21,700 nucleotides of DNA, from positions 1-21,700 of the forward strand of contig CAYRSS010000062.1 in assembly GCA_964426945.1 (NCBI GenBank), in the 5' to 3' direction. The number at the start of each line of letters is the position of its first letter. Positions within the stretch are counted from its first letter, which is position 1. This document shows positions 14,001 through 20,419 of the stretch, in pieces. The stretch is from CAYRSS01 sp964426945 (GTDB lineage: Bacteria > Planctomycetota > Phycisphaerae > UBA1845). A program made the translations under genes and the position numbers. The notes under the pieces were generated by a model. It saw nothing but the letters and a program-made list of their open reading frames with translations, did not search any database and was not told the origin of the DNA.

Positions 14001-15512
14001 CTACGAATTCCGCAGGCGTTCTTCGATCAGTTGCCCGACGAGCTTCGGGTCGGCCTTGCCGCCGGACAGCTTCATGACCTGTCCGCGGAGAAACCCCGCG
14101 GCGGCTGCGGCTTTCTTTGGATTCGCGAGTGCGTCGCGCACCGCCTGCTCGTTCCGGGCGAAGACCTCCGCCACCCAAGCTTCGGTTGCGCCTGTATCCC
14201 GCACCTGCACCAGCCCCAGCGATTCGGCGAGCGCCCGCGGCGAAGGCCCGCCCCCGCCCGTTTCCACGTTCCCTTGTTTCCGCGTTTCCGCCACCATCGC
14301 TTCGGCAATCTGGCCAACGGCACTGCGATTGATGACCCCTTCGTCGGTGATGACCGCGAGCTCAGCCATCGCCGCCGGGGAAACGCCGAGAGCGTCGACG
14401 CTGACGCCCGCGCTATTGGCCAGCGTGAGCCAGACGTTGACGAACTGCTTGCCGGCGATCTCGACCCGCGCGCCCGCCGCGAGGACCGCTTCGAACAGGT
14501 CGGCGGTGGGGCGGTGATCGGCGATGGTGTCGGCGTCCTTCGGTGAGAGCCCCAGCGTCTCGACGAATCGCTGCCGCCGTGCGACCGGCGCCTCGGGCAG
14601 CGTGGCCCGGAGCTGATCGAGCCAGGCCGGTTCGATCGTGACTGGCACGAGGTCCGGATCAGGAAAGTAGCGGTAGTCGTGCGCGGCTTCCTTGACGCGC
14701 TGATATTCGGTGACGCCGCGATCGTCGAGCCAGCCGCGGTTCTCGTTGGGGCGGCTGCCCATGACGTAGTTGCGGTCCTCAAGCCAGGCCTCGAGCTGGC
14801 GGGCCTCCTCGAAGGCGATCGCCCCGCGGACCGAACGGAAGCTGTTGAGGTTCTTCACCTCCGAGATCGGCGTGCGGTACTCGCGGCCGTCGTGCTCGAT
14901 GAGGAGGTTGACGTTCGGCTCAAACCGCATGTGGCCGCGCTGCATGATCCCTTCCGACACGCCGAGGTGCACCATCAGCCGCTGCAGTTCAGTGGCAAAG
15001 GTGTAGGCCTCCTCGGCCGAGGCAATGTCCGGCTCCGTGACGATTTCGAGCAGGGGCGTGCCTGCGCGGTTGAGATCCACCAGCGTGCAGCCGGGTACGT
15101 CGTGCAGGTTCTTGCCGGCGTCCTCTTCCAGGTGGGCCCGGCGTATGCGTACGCGTTTCGGCCCGTCCGACGTCGGAATGTCGAAGTGGCCCTTCGCGCA
15201 GATCGGCAGGTCGTACTGGCTGATCTGGTAGTTCTTCGGCATGTCCGGGTAGTAGTAGCTCTTGCGATCCCACTTGGTGAAGGTGGCGATGGTGCAGTTC
15301 AGCGCCAGCCCGGCCCGCACCGCGAATTCGACCGCCCGGCGGTTGATCACCGGCAGCGAACCGGGATGCCCCAGGCAGACGGGGCAGACGCACGAGTTCG
15401 GCGGCGCGTCGGTCCGGACGGCGCAGCCGCAGAACATCTTCGTCCGCGTGGCGAGCTGGACGTGGATCTCCAGGCCGACAATCGTTCGCGCCCGGGGGGT
15501 GCTGGTGACCAT
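14001..15512 (-). CDS. gatB: Aspartyl/glutamyl-tRNA(Asn/Gln) amidotransferase subunit B
   Basis: 503 residues from ATG 15512, beginning MVTSTPRARTIVGLEIHVQL. Hallmarks are GLEIHVQLATRTKMFCGC, VCLGHPGSLPVINRRAVE, YYYPDMPKNYQISQYD, HLEEDAGK, DLNRAGTPLLEIVTEPD, VNLLI, and the C-terminal YqeY-like tail that contacts tRNA. GatB, with GatA and GatC, turns Glu-tRNA(Gln) or Asp-tRNA(Asn) into the amidated form; gatA and gatC are not in the window. In the tail an insert of about a dozen residues, ETRKQGNVETGGGG, is encoded by an iterated GGAAAC-type sequence at 14260-14292 and looks like a captured dispersed repeat. There is no Shine-Dalgarno; a promoter sits immediately upstream, so the message is probably leaderless. 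Confidence 0.96.
   Translation of the reverse strand: MVTSTPRARTIVGLEIHVQLATRTKMFCGCAVRTDAPPNSCVCPVCLGHPGSLPVINRRAVEFAVRAGLALNCTIATFTKWDRKSYYYPDMPKNYQISQYDLPICAKGHFDIPTSDGPKRVRIRRAHLEEDAGKNLHDVPGCTLVDLNRAGTPLLEIVTEPDIASAEEAYTFATELQRLMVHLGVSEGIMQRGHMRFEPNVNLLIEHDGREYRTPISEVKNLNSFRSVRGAIAFEEARQLEAWLEDRNYVMGSRPNENRGWLDDRGVTEYQRVKEAAHDYRYFPDPDLVPVTIEPAWLDQLRATLPEAPVARRQRFVETLGLSPKDADTIADHRPTADLFEAVLAAGARVEIAGKQFVNVWLTLANSAGVSVDALGVSPAAMAELAVITDEGVINRSAVGQIAEAMVAETRKQGNVETGGGGPSPRALAESLGLVQVRDTGATEAWVAEVFARNEQAVRDALANPKKAAAAAGFLRGQVMKLSGGKADPKLVGQLIEERLRNS
14260..14292 (-). repeat. GGAAAC-type repeat embedded in frame in gatB
   Basis: On the minus strand this stretch reads as repeated GGAAAC units (GGAAACGCGGAAAC, then GGGAAC, then TGGAAAC). 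The 13-mer GAAACGCGGAAAC also occurs on the plus strand at 400-412, between rho and the selenoprotein gene. It encodes an extra RKQGNVET stretch in the GatB tail domain without breaking the frame. Confidence 0.5.
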
Positions 15513-15518
15513 GCGGCG

Positions 15519-15547
15519 AGTACAACGCAGAACCTCGGCGGCGTCAA
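15519..15547 (-). promoter_or_regulatory. Sigma70-like promoter for gatB, predicted leaderless
   Basis: On the minus strand: TTGACG (15547-15542, five of six matches to TTGACA), a 17-nt spacer, and TGTACT (15524-15519, four of six matches to TATAAT). The -10 box ends 6 nt before the ATG at 15512, and no Shine-Dalgarno intervenes. Confidence 0.55.
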
Positions 15548-15573
15548 AGGCCGGGGCCGGCCCGGCGGGAAGA

Positions 15574-15744
15574 GGGACGCAGAGAGCGCGGAGGAGACGC
15601 AGAGAGCACGGAGGCAGGGAGGATGTCGGGACGGCCCGGCTTTCGGTGGCCATTCTCTCATTAACATGCCAGCCGCAGGCTAGGCCGTGCGTATGCCAGC
15701 GCGTCTCCGCGTTCTCTGTGCCTCCTCCGCGCCCTCTGCGTCCC
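15574..15744. repeat. 171-bp unit with 42-bp imperfect inverted repeats of GACGCAGAGAG type
   Basis: Arm 1 (15574-15615) starts GGGACGCAGAGAGCGCGGAG. Arm 2 (15703-15744) is its reverse complement with 36 of 42 positions matching. Each arm is internally repetitive (GACGCAGAGAGC.CGGAG twice). About 87 nt of ordinary sequence separates the arms. The unit occupies most of the 295-nt gap between gatB and the DUF1801 gene; no gene is seen in that gap. It resembles the dispersed C.CAGAG..C.CGGAG repeats of planctomycete and related genomes, which is recollection, not a search result. Confidence 0.65.
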
Positions 15745-15773
15745 ATCCCCCAGTTACCCCGGCAAGCACCCCC

Positions 15774-15801
15774 GAGACAGCCGCCCGCCGTGCGGTATAA
15801 T
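15774..15801 (+). promoter_or_regulatory. Promoter with perfect TATAAT for the DUF1801 gene, predicted leaderless
   Basis: GAGACA (15774-15779, four of six matches to TTGACA), a 16-nt spacer, and a perfect TATAAT (15796-15801). Only 6 nt (CCCGCC) separate the -10 box from the ATG at 15808, so the transcript should begin at or next to the start codon. Confidence 0.65.
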
Positions 15802-15807
15802 CCCGCC

Positions 15808-16407
15808 ATGCAAAGCAAAGCCACCACCGTCAAGCAGTATCTCGCCGAACTGCCCGCCGACCGCCGGGCGGCGATCTCCGCCGTACGCGAGGTCATCCTC
15901 AAGAACCTCGGCAAGGGCTACGAGGAGGGCATGCAGTACGGCATGATCGGCTATTACGTCCCGCACAGCATCTTTCCCGACGGGTATCACTGCGATCCGC
16001 GCCAACCGCTGCCGTTCGCCGGCCTGGCTTCGCAGAAGAACCACATGTCGGTCTACATCATGTCGACCTACGCCGGCGGCGAAGAGTGCAAGTGGTTCGT
16101 GGACGCGTGGAAGAAGACCGGGCGCAAGCTCGACATGGGCAAGTGCTGCGTCCGGTTCAAGACGCTGGAGGGGGTCGCGCTCGATGTGCTGGGCGAGGCG
16201 ATTCGCCGCTGGCCGGTGCAGCGGCACATCGATCACTACCTCGCGAACATCCGCACGATGAACAAGAAGGCTTCGTCGAAGGCCGGCAAGCCGACGGCGA
16301 AGAAAGCCGCGACCACGAAGGCCAAGGCCGTGAAGTCGTCAAAGGCGGTCAAGGCGAAGGGGGCGAAGAAGCCCGCGGCCCGGAAGAAGACCGTCCGCGC
16401 AAAGTAG
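15808..16407 (+). CDS. DUF1801 (YdhG-like) protein with histone-H1-like Lys/Ala tail
   Basis: 199 residues. Residues 1-150 form a DUF1801 domain: TVKQYLAELPADRRAAISAV, then EEGMQYGMIGYYVPHSIF, SVYIMSTYAGGEECKWF and DMGKCCVRFKTLEGV. This is the alpha/beta fold of unknown function seen in YdhG/YjhX-type proteins. The last 49 residues (151-199) are almost only Lys, Ala, Ser, Thr, Val, Pro and Arg, like the C-terminal tails of bacterial histone-H1-like proteins, suggesting DNA or RNA binding. The fold's biochemical role is unknown. ATG 15808 follows a perfect -10 box with no Shine-Dalgarno. The gene converges on the AlkD-like gene with 24 nt between stops, and a tandem DUF1801 protein lies just beyond that. 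Confidence 0.85.
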   Translation: MQSKATTVKQYLAELPADRRAAISAVREVILKNLGKGYEEGMQYGMIGYYVPHSIFPDGYHCDPRQPLPFAGLASQKNHMSVYIMSTYAGGEECKWFVDAWKKTGRKLDMGKCCVRFKTLEGVALDVLGEAIRRWPVQRHIDHYLANIRTMNKKASSKAGKPTAKKAATTKAKAVKSSKAVKAKGAKKPAARKKTVRAK

Positions 16408-16431
16408 CTTGCAGCCCGCACGGTCATCGCC

Positions 16432-17217
16432 CTAGCGCGCCGCCTTGACGGCGCGGCGAGGCCGCGTCAGATCCTTCAGCGCATCCTTCCCTACCCATCG
16501 CCGGCTCGGCTCGTCAGACTCGGCCAGCCGCTCGGCCATTGCCACACACGCCTTCCGCAGCGCGGGGCTCCGCATGCCCGTCCGCCGCAGCGCCCAGCTC
16601 ACGGCCTTCTTCACAAAGTTGCGGTCGTCGCCGGCCGCCCGCTCGATCAGGGGCAGCAGCGGGAAGAACTGCTCATCCCCGGCCGACTTGTCGTGGCCGG
16701 CCAGCGAGGCCATCAGCGCGAATCCCGCCCGCTTCACGAACTCCTCCTTCCGCCCGGCCCACTGCACGACCTTGCGGTAGGCGTGCGGCGTGCGGTCGAA
16801 GAGGTGAAAGCACAGCGTGTCGCAGATCGCCCAACTGTCGAAGTCGCAGCACCAGCGGTCCATCTGCGCGGGGGTGACCAGCTGCGGATCATCGACGAAC
16901 GACGTCAGCATCCGGGCTTCGTAGAAGTTGGTCTCCCACAGCCGCTGGGCGAGCGCGTGCCGCGCCGCCGCGTCGAACCGTTTGCACAGGTCCTTGCCGA
17001 CCAGCCGGATCCTGCCCACCGGCACGCCGAGGGCGTTGTCCGAGGGGATGGCGTAGCGGGCCATGCCGTCGCGCGTGGCCTTGGTGGCCAGCCTCCGCAG
17101 CGAGGCGAGGACGGCGTCCACCTCCGGCGGCGACGCGGCGGGGGCGGCCTTCTTCGCCGCTGACGCGGCCGTGGCCGCTCGGGCGGGCCGGGCTGCGGCT
17201 TTGCGCTTCGTGGGCAA
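16432..17217 (-). CDS. DNA alkylation repair protein (AlkD-like HEAT-repeat glycosylase)
   Basis: 261 residues. The start is TTG 17217, chosen because GGAGGA lies 6 nt upstream and no ATG or GTG fits better. Residues 1-38 are a Lys/Ala/Pro-rich disordered leader. The rest is helical HEAT-like repeats of the AlkD family: MARYAIPSDNALGVPVGRIR, HALAQRLWETNFYEARMLTS, DFDSWAICDTLCFHLFDRTP, KRAGFALMASLAGHD, and RNFVKKAVSWALRRTGMRS. The VKKAVSWALR block and the DSWAICD region match AlkD, including the family's W.D.WD..D DNA-contact surface. AlkD removes bulky alkylated purines from DNA. It is 29 nt downstream of the tandem DUF1801 gene on the same strand, so the two probably share a transcript. Confidence 0.88.
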   Translation of the reverse strand: MPTKRKAAARPARAATAASAAKKAAPAASPPEVDAVLASLRRLATKATRDGMARYAIPSDNALGVPVGRIRLVGKDLCKRFDAAARHALAQRLWETNFYEARMLTSFVDDPQLVTPAQMDRWCCDFDSWAICDTLCFHLFDRTPHAYRKVVQWAGRKEEFVKRAGFALMASLAGHDKSAGDEQFFPLLPLIERAAGDDRNFVKKAVSWALRRTGMRSPALRKACVAMAERLAESDEPSRRWVGKDALKDLTRPRRAVKAAR

Positions 17218-17246
17218 GGGGAATCCTCCGGCGGGCGGCGTCGCCG

Positions 17247-18023
17247 CTACATCTGCGATATCCAAGACTTGATGATCGCCTTGAGCGGCCTGGACTTCGC
17301 CTTGAGGTCGGCCGCGCCCTCGATGGTGATCAGGCAGCGATCCTTCGCCAGCCACTTGAGCACGCCGGCGGGGTCGTCCACCTTCGGGGGCTTGCCGCCG
17401 CGGACCTTCGCCCCCGTGTGCAGGATCAGCCGCAGCGCGTCCTTGCCGTGTACGTTGATGGTCGCGAAGTACTCGCTGGTGCGGAAGCTCGGCGAGTTCC
17501 ATTTGACTCCCTCGGTGATGCTGCGATCGGCCGAGCGGATGAGTTTGCGCAGCGCGACCAGCTCCGGTTTGCGCGGGTGCCTGATGTCCGCGATCAGGGC
17601 CTCGACGGCGGGGTCGGTGCGTCCGGCGGCGGCGCGCTTCGGGGGCTTCGCCCGCCCGGCGTCCATCGCCGTGTACTCCGCGATGCGGGCCTTGACCAGC
17701 TTGCGCACGAGCGCGGCGGGCAGGGGCTTGTCCGGCGAGAACCGCACGGCTCCCTTGCTGACCTCGTACTTCGCCAGATCCGCGGCGTGGGCGGAGGCGT
17801 TCATCACGTAGAACGCGCAGTGTCTGCCCGTCGCGGCGTAACCGGCGAGCATCTGCGTACCCAGCCGGAAGGTCGGAAACGAGCTGCCCATGACCTCTTC
17901 GGCCTGCGGGGCGGCGGCGCGGATGGCCCGGCGGAGCTTGTCCATCGCCGCCCGCTGCGATGGCGGAAGGGCGTCGAGGTAGTCCTCGATGGTCGCAGGT
18001 TTGGACTTTGCCTTCACGGCCAT
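17247..18023 (-). CDS. Protein with two tandem DUF1801 domains
   Basis: 258 residues from ATG 18023, preceded by GGGAG at 8 nt; GTG 18044 is the alternative. The first DUF1801 unit (about 9-115) has TIEDYLDALPPSQRAAMDKL, EEVMGSSFPTFRLG, CAFYVMNASAHAAD and KGAVRFSPDKPLPAALVRKL. A linker rich in Lys/Pro/Ala follows, then a second unit (about 130-258): IRHPRKPELVALRKLIRSAD, TEGVKWNSPSFRTSEYFATI, LILHTGAKVRGGKPP and CLITIEGAADLKAKSRPLKA. A fusion of two units with different subfamily character is unusual; most members have one. The function is unknown. The gene precedes the AlkD-like gene by 29 nt, linking it to DNA repair by context only. Confidence 0.82.
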   Translation of the reverse strand: MAVKAKSKPATIEDYLDALPPSQRAAMDKLRRAIRAAAPQAEEVMGSSFPTFRLGTQMLAGYAATGRHCAFYVMNASAHAADLAKYEVSKGAVRFSPDKPLPAALVRKLVKARIAEYTAMDAGRAKPPKRAAAGRTDPAVEALIADIRHPRKPELVALRKLIRSADRSITEGVKWNSPSFRTSEYFATINVHGKDALRLILHTGAKVRGGKPPKVDDPAGVLKWLAKDRCLITIEGAADLKAKSRPLKAIIKSWISQM

Positions 18024-18071
18024 GTTTGATGCTCCCGAGTACACGCGGTGGTTTCGAAGCGCCCGGCGCGG

Positions 18072-18536
18072 TCAACGACCCATCGGTCGGCCGCGCTCGT
18101 CACAAGGTTGCGCATCGACGACTTCGACGCGCTCACACCCGAACGCCGCGCTCAGGCCAAACGACGACTGGAAATCCACGTCAATCACAGGTGGCCCTCC
18201 CCCTTCTCTTTCGCGCGTCGTCATTTGCAGATCGAACAGCACGTTTTGATGATTGAATCCGGAGAGTTCCGAATCCTCTTCCAACTCGTGAAAGCGGAGC
18301 GTCGCCAGCGTGTGCTTGCGGCGTACGTAAGACCCTTGCGCGTCGATCTCCTTCGTTCCCTGCCAGAGGTGCACCTTCACTGTTAGCGTGGGTGATCCTG
18401 ATAGCGCGCCCTCCATCACCGGCTCGCCGCGTGAAAGATGAGCCTCGGTCACCTCCGCATCGTGAAACGATGGCCAGCGCCCAAAGATCCTCGTCAGGCG
18501 CTCGCTGTGCACGACAAAGTGAGGTGGCGACGACAT
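18072..18536 (-). CDS. Imm50-family immunity protein
   Basis: 154 residues. The opening LTRIFGRWPSFHDAEVTEAH matches the Imm50 signature (IFG.WPSFHDAE). Further typical blocks are SPTLTVKVHLWQGT, HTLATLRFHELEED, SGFNHQNVLFDLQM and VIDVDFQSSFGLSAAFGCER, the last matching the family's (V/I).F..SYG....F.C ending. Imm50 proteins are predicted to neutralise tips of polymorphic toxins. A GGAG lies 7 nt upstream of the ATG. It sits 60 nt after a gene that carries an RHS fragment, which fits a leftover immunity gene whose cognate toxin tip has been lost. Imm50 homologues are also scattered on their own, so the link to this RHS locus is inference. Confidence 0.82.
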   Translation of the reverse strand: MSSPPHFVVHSERLTRIFGRWPSFHDAEVTEAHLSRGEPVMEGALSGSPTLTVKVHLWQGTKEIDAQGSYVRRKHTLATLRFHELEEDSELSGFNHQNVLFDLQMTTREREGGGPPVIDVDFQSSFGLSAAFGCERVEVVDAQPCDERGRPMGR

Positions 18537-18596
18537 GGCAGCACTCCGAGGGGAGGGAGCGATCGCTCCGCAACCCTCCCCGCCAGGGCGCGCCGA

Positions 18597-19682
18597 TCAG
18601 CGGCCATCCGCCCCCAGCAGCCCATCCAGTTGATCGTACCCCGCGGCCACGCCGTGCTCCATGCCGGATGCGAGCGCGCCGTCGCGGCCTTCCCGATTCG
18701 GGAACAGCAGCGTCATTTTGAGGTGCGTCCTGCCGTCCCGTCCGTCGAGTTCGATGGTCGCGAGCAACTCCCACGGCTCGGCAGATTCCCCGTCCGGGCC
18801 GCACTCGCCGGCCCCCGGCCCCATCTCCATAAGCTCGGTGTGGACAAGCTTCAGCGGCGGGGTCACCTCGCGGTGCTCGCCCCGGATCGACAGGGCCAGG
18901 CGCCCGTCCGGCCCGTTCCACGTCCATCGGAACTTCCCGCCGACCCGCACGTCCATTTCACATTCCCCCCACGCCCAGCCCGGCGGCGTGAACATCCACC
19001 GCTGGAGCAGCTCCGGCCGGGTCATCGCCTCCCAGACCAGCGGGCGCGGGGCGTCGAACCGGCGGTTCATGATCAGCTCGCGGTCTGACGGCAGGGCGAT
19101 GGTCAGCACGGCTCGTTGCCCACCCAGATGATCGCCGAGCCGGTCGACCGTCTGGACGCCGCCGTCCACCGCGCCGTACTCGCGGATCACGCGGTCGCGT
19201 GCTTCGGTCGACGGGAAGACCATCCGCAGCGTCAGCTTCGTCCCGTCCGCGTGAGGTTCGATGCTCACCGTCGTGGTGAAGGACACCGGCTCTGCGCCCG
19301 GCTCCTCCCCGCGGTGCTCGTACACCAGCCGGTTCTGCGCGACGACCTCGCGCGGACGGTTGAACTCGTCGAGGATCGTCGTCTCGCCGTAGGGCGTGTA
19401 GACGTAGCCCTCGGCAATCTCGCCGGCCAGGTTCGCCAGCGCCCCGGTCGAGCCGAGGGCGTCCTTGAGATACCAGAGGTACTCGGGCGTCGTGTCGGCG
19501 TGGTCGCCCAGCGGCGAGACGTCGACCATCAGCAGCGGGTCGGGGAAGCTCTCGCCGTGGACGAACCAGCGCAGCAGCGCCTCGTCGTCGTTCGGCGCGA
19601 CGCTGTACTCCTCCAGCACCTGCGCCCCACCGGCGTAGACGTGGGGGGCAGGCCGTAAACCAGCAGGATGAGGCAGGCTCAA
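18597..19682 (-). CDS. Chimera: RHS core fragment fused in frame to one truncated and one complete SRPBCC (AHSA1) domain
   Basis: 361 residues, from a TTG with no good Shine-Dalgarno. Residues 14-106 are RHS material: HVYAGGAQVLEEYSV, LLRWFVHGESFPDPLLMVD, YLWYLKDALGSTGALANLAG and EGYVYTPYGETTILDE. From about residue 107 the sequence becomes the back half of an AHSA1/SRPBCC protein: PREVVAQNRLVYEHRGEEP, FTTTVSIEP, LTLRMVFPSTEARDRVIREY. From residue 192 a complete second SRPBCC domain follows: ALPSDRELIMNRRFDAPRPL, LLQRWMFTPPGWAWGECEMD, VGGKFRWTWNGPDG. The second domain might also be translated alone from GTG 19109. SRPBCC domains bind hydrophobic ligands. The join near 19350-19365 suggests recombination that replaced the front half of the first domain. 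It may be an inactive remnant; the long open frame argues that part of it is kept. Confidence 0.75.
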   Translation of the reverse strand: MSLPHPAGLRPAPHVYAGGAQVLEEYSVAPNDDEALLRWFVHGESFPDPLLMVDVSPLGDHADTTPEYLWYLKDALGSTGALANLAGEIAEGYVYTPYGETTILDEFNRPREVVAQNRLVYEHRGEEPGAEPVSFTTTVSIEPHADGTKLTLRMVFPSTEARDRVIREYGAVDGGVQTVDRLGDHLGGQRAVLTIALPSDRELIMNRRFDAPRPLVWEAMTRPELLQRWMFTPPGWAWGECEMDVRVGGKFRWTWNGPDGRLALSIRGEHREVTPPLKLVHTELMEMGPGAGECGPDGESAEPWELLATIELDGRDGRTHLKMTLLFPNREGRDGALASGMEHGVAAGYDQLDGLLGADGR

Positions 19683-19696
19683 TCGCGGCGCGTCAT

Positions 19697-20173
19697 CTAG
19701 GACTCAGGATCAGCGTTCGCCCGCCTCGTGCTGTCGGGGTCCTTCGCATCAGAACCCGGCTCATTGCCTCTCGCCGGGAGTTCTCCAGGAACATAAGTGA
19801 CCCAATTAAGTGATGGCGGACGCAACTCATGACCCAACGCAACCAGCTCCATCCTTGCAGATTCTCGGACTTGCGTCCAATCTCGATGGTTCGCAAGTGA
19901 CTCATTCGTCCAAAACGCAGGGTCAGCCTTTCCCGAATGCCGCTCCATAACTGCATCGATTTGAGTTAGCACGGCAACTGTACGTGGCGAGACTGCCCCG
20001 ACTTTAGCCAGCGTCTCACATAACATGAGGGCGTATTCCACGTTCTCCGCAATATCATCTGTAGGTCGCACATACTCAGGCACCAGTGCGATTTGCGTAC
20101 TGACATCCATTGCCGTTTGCCGCAATATGTCGACAATCGTGTCATGCCACTTACTGTAATCAGGTTGCATCAT
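19697..20173 (-). CDS. Orphan protein in immunity-gene position, unknown family
   Basis: 158 residues, predicted mostly helical: WHDTIVDILRQTAMDVSTQI, ENVEYALMLCETLAKVGAVS, and WTQVRESARMELVALGHELR, with a polar, probably disordered C-terminus. No signal peptide or membrane segment is visible, so it should be cytoplasmic. I do not recognise the family. It is the first gene after the RHS toxin tip on the same strand, and its DNA is clearly less G+C rich than the surroundings (near half by eye), as is the toxin tip. Together these suggest a recently acquired tip-immunity pair. The 246-nt gap from the toxin stop is longer than usual for such pairs. ATG 20173 and ATG 20170 are both possible; the Shine-Dalgarno is weak. 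Confidence 0.55.
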   Translation of the reverse strand: MMQPDYSKWHDTIVDILRQTAMDVSTQIALVPEYVRPTDDIAENVEYALMLCETLAKVGAVSPRTVAVLTQIDAVMERHSGKADPAFWTNESLANHRDWTQVRESARMELVALGHELRPPSLNWVTYVPGELPARGNEPGSDAKDPDSTRRANADPES

Positions 20174-20419
20174 CGTAGATCATCCGTGCATAAGTCTCCC
20201 GGACCCTCAAGGATACTGAAGTGAGTCATCACTAAGTATCTGCACAATTGCGGTCTTGCGTGTCGAGGGCAGATCTCCTCCGAGCAGGGTTGGACGCCTA
20301 CACATGCGGAGTGGACACGGCGAACACGCGCAACTCGGGCCTCGCGACTAATCGGCTGCACCAGCGATCCGCCTTACATGCGTAGAAATTATTCGGCCGC
20401 ACCAACTGGCAATTTTTCG
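20174..20419. other. Low-GC gap between the toxin tip and the orphan gene
   Basis: 246 nt of visibly AT-richer sequence. A 63-codon minus-strand ORF (20170-20361) crosses it but has no recognisable content or good ribosome-binding site. I see no clear hairpin or repeat. It may hold the remains of an earlier tip or a promoter for the orphan gene. Confidence 0.35.

Noticed and set aside
15574..15744. CRISPR-like repeats
   Set aside because: The units are inverted, directly adjacent and without spacers of regular length, so this is an inverted-repeat element and not an array.
20170..20361. 63-codon minus-strand ORF between toxin and orphan gene
   Set aside because: No ribosome-binding site, no recognisable domain, and Arg/His/Cys-rich composition like a random frame.
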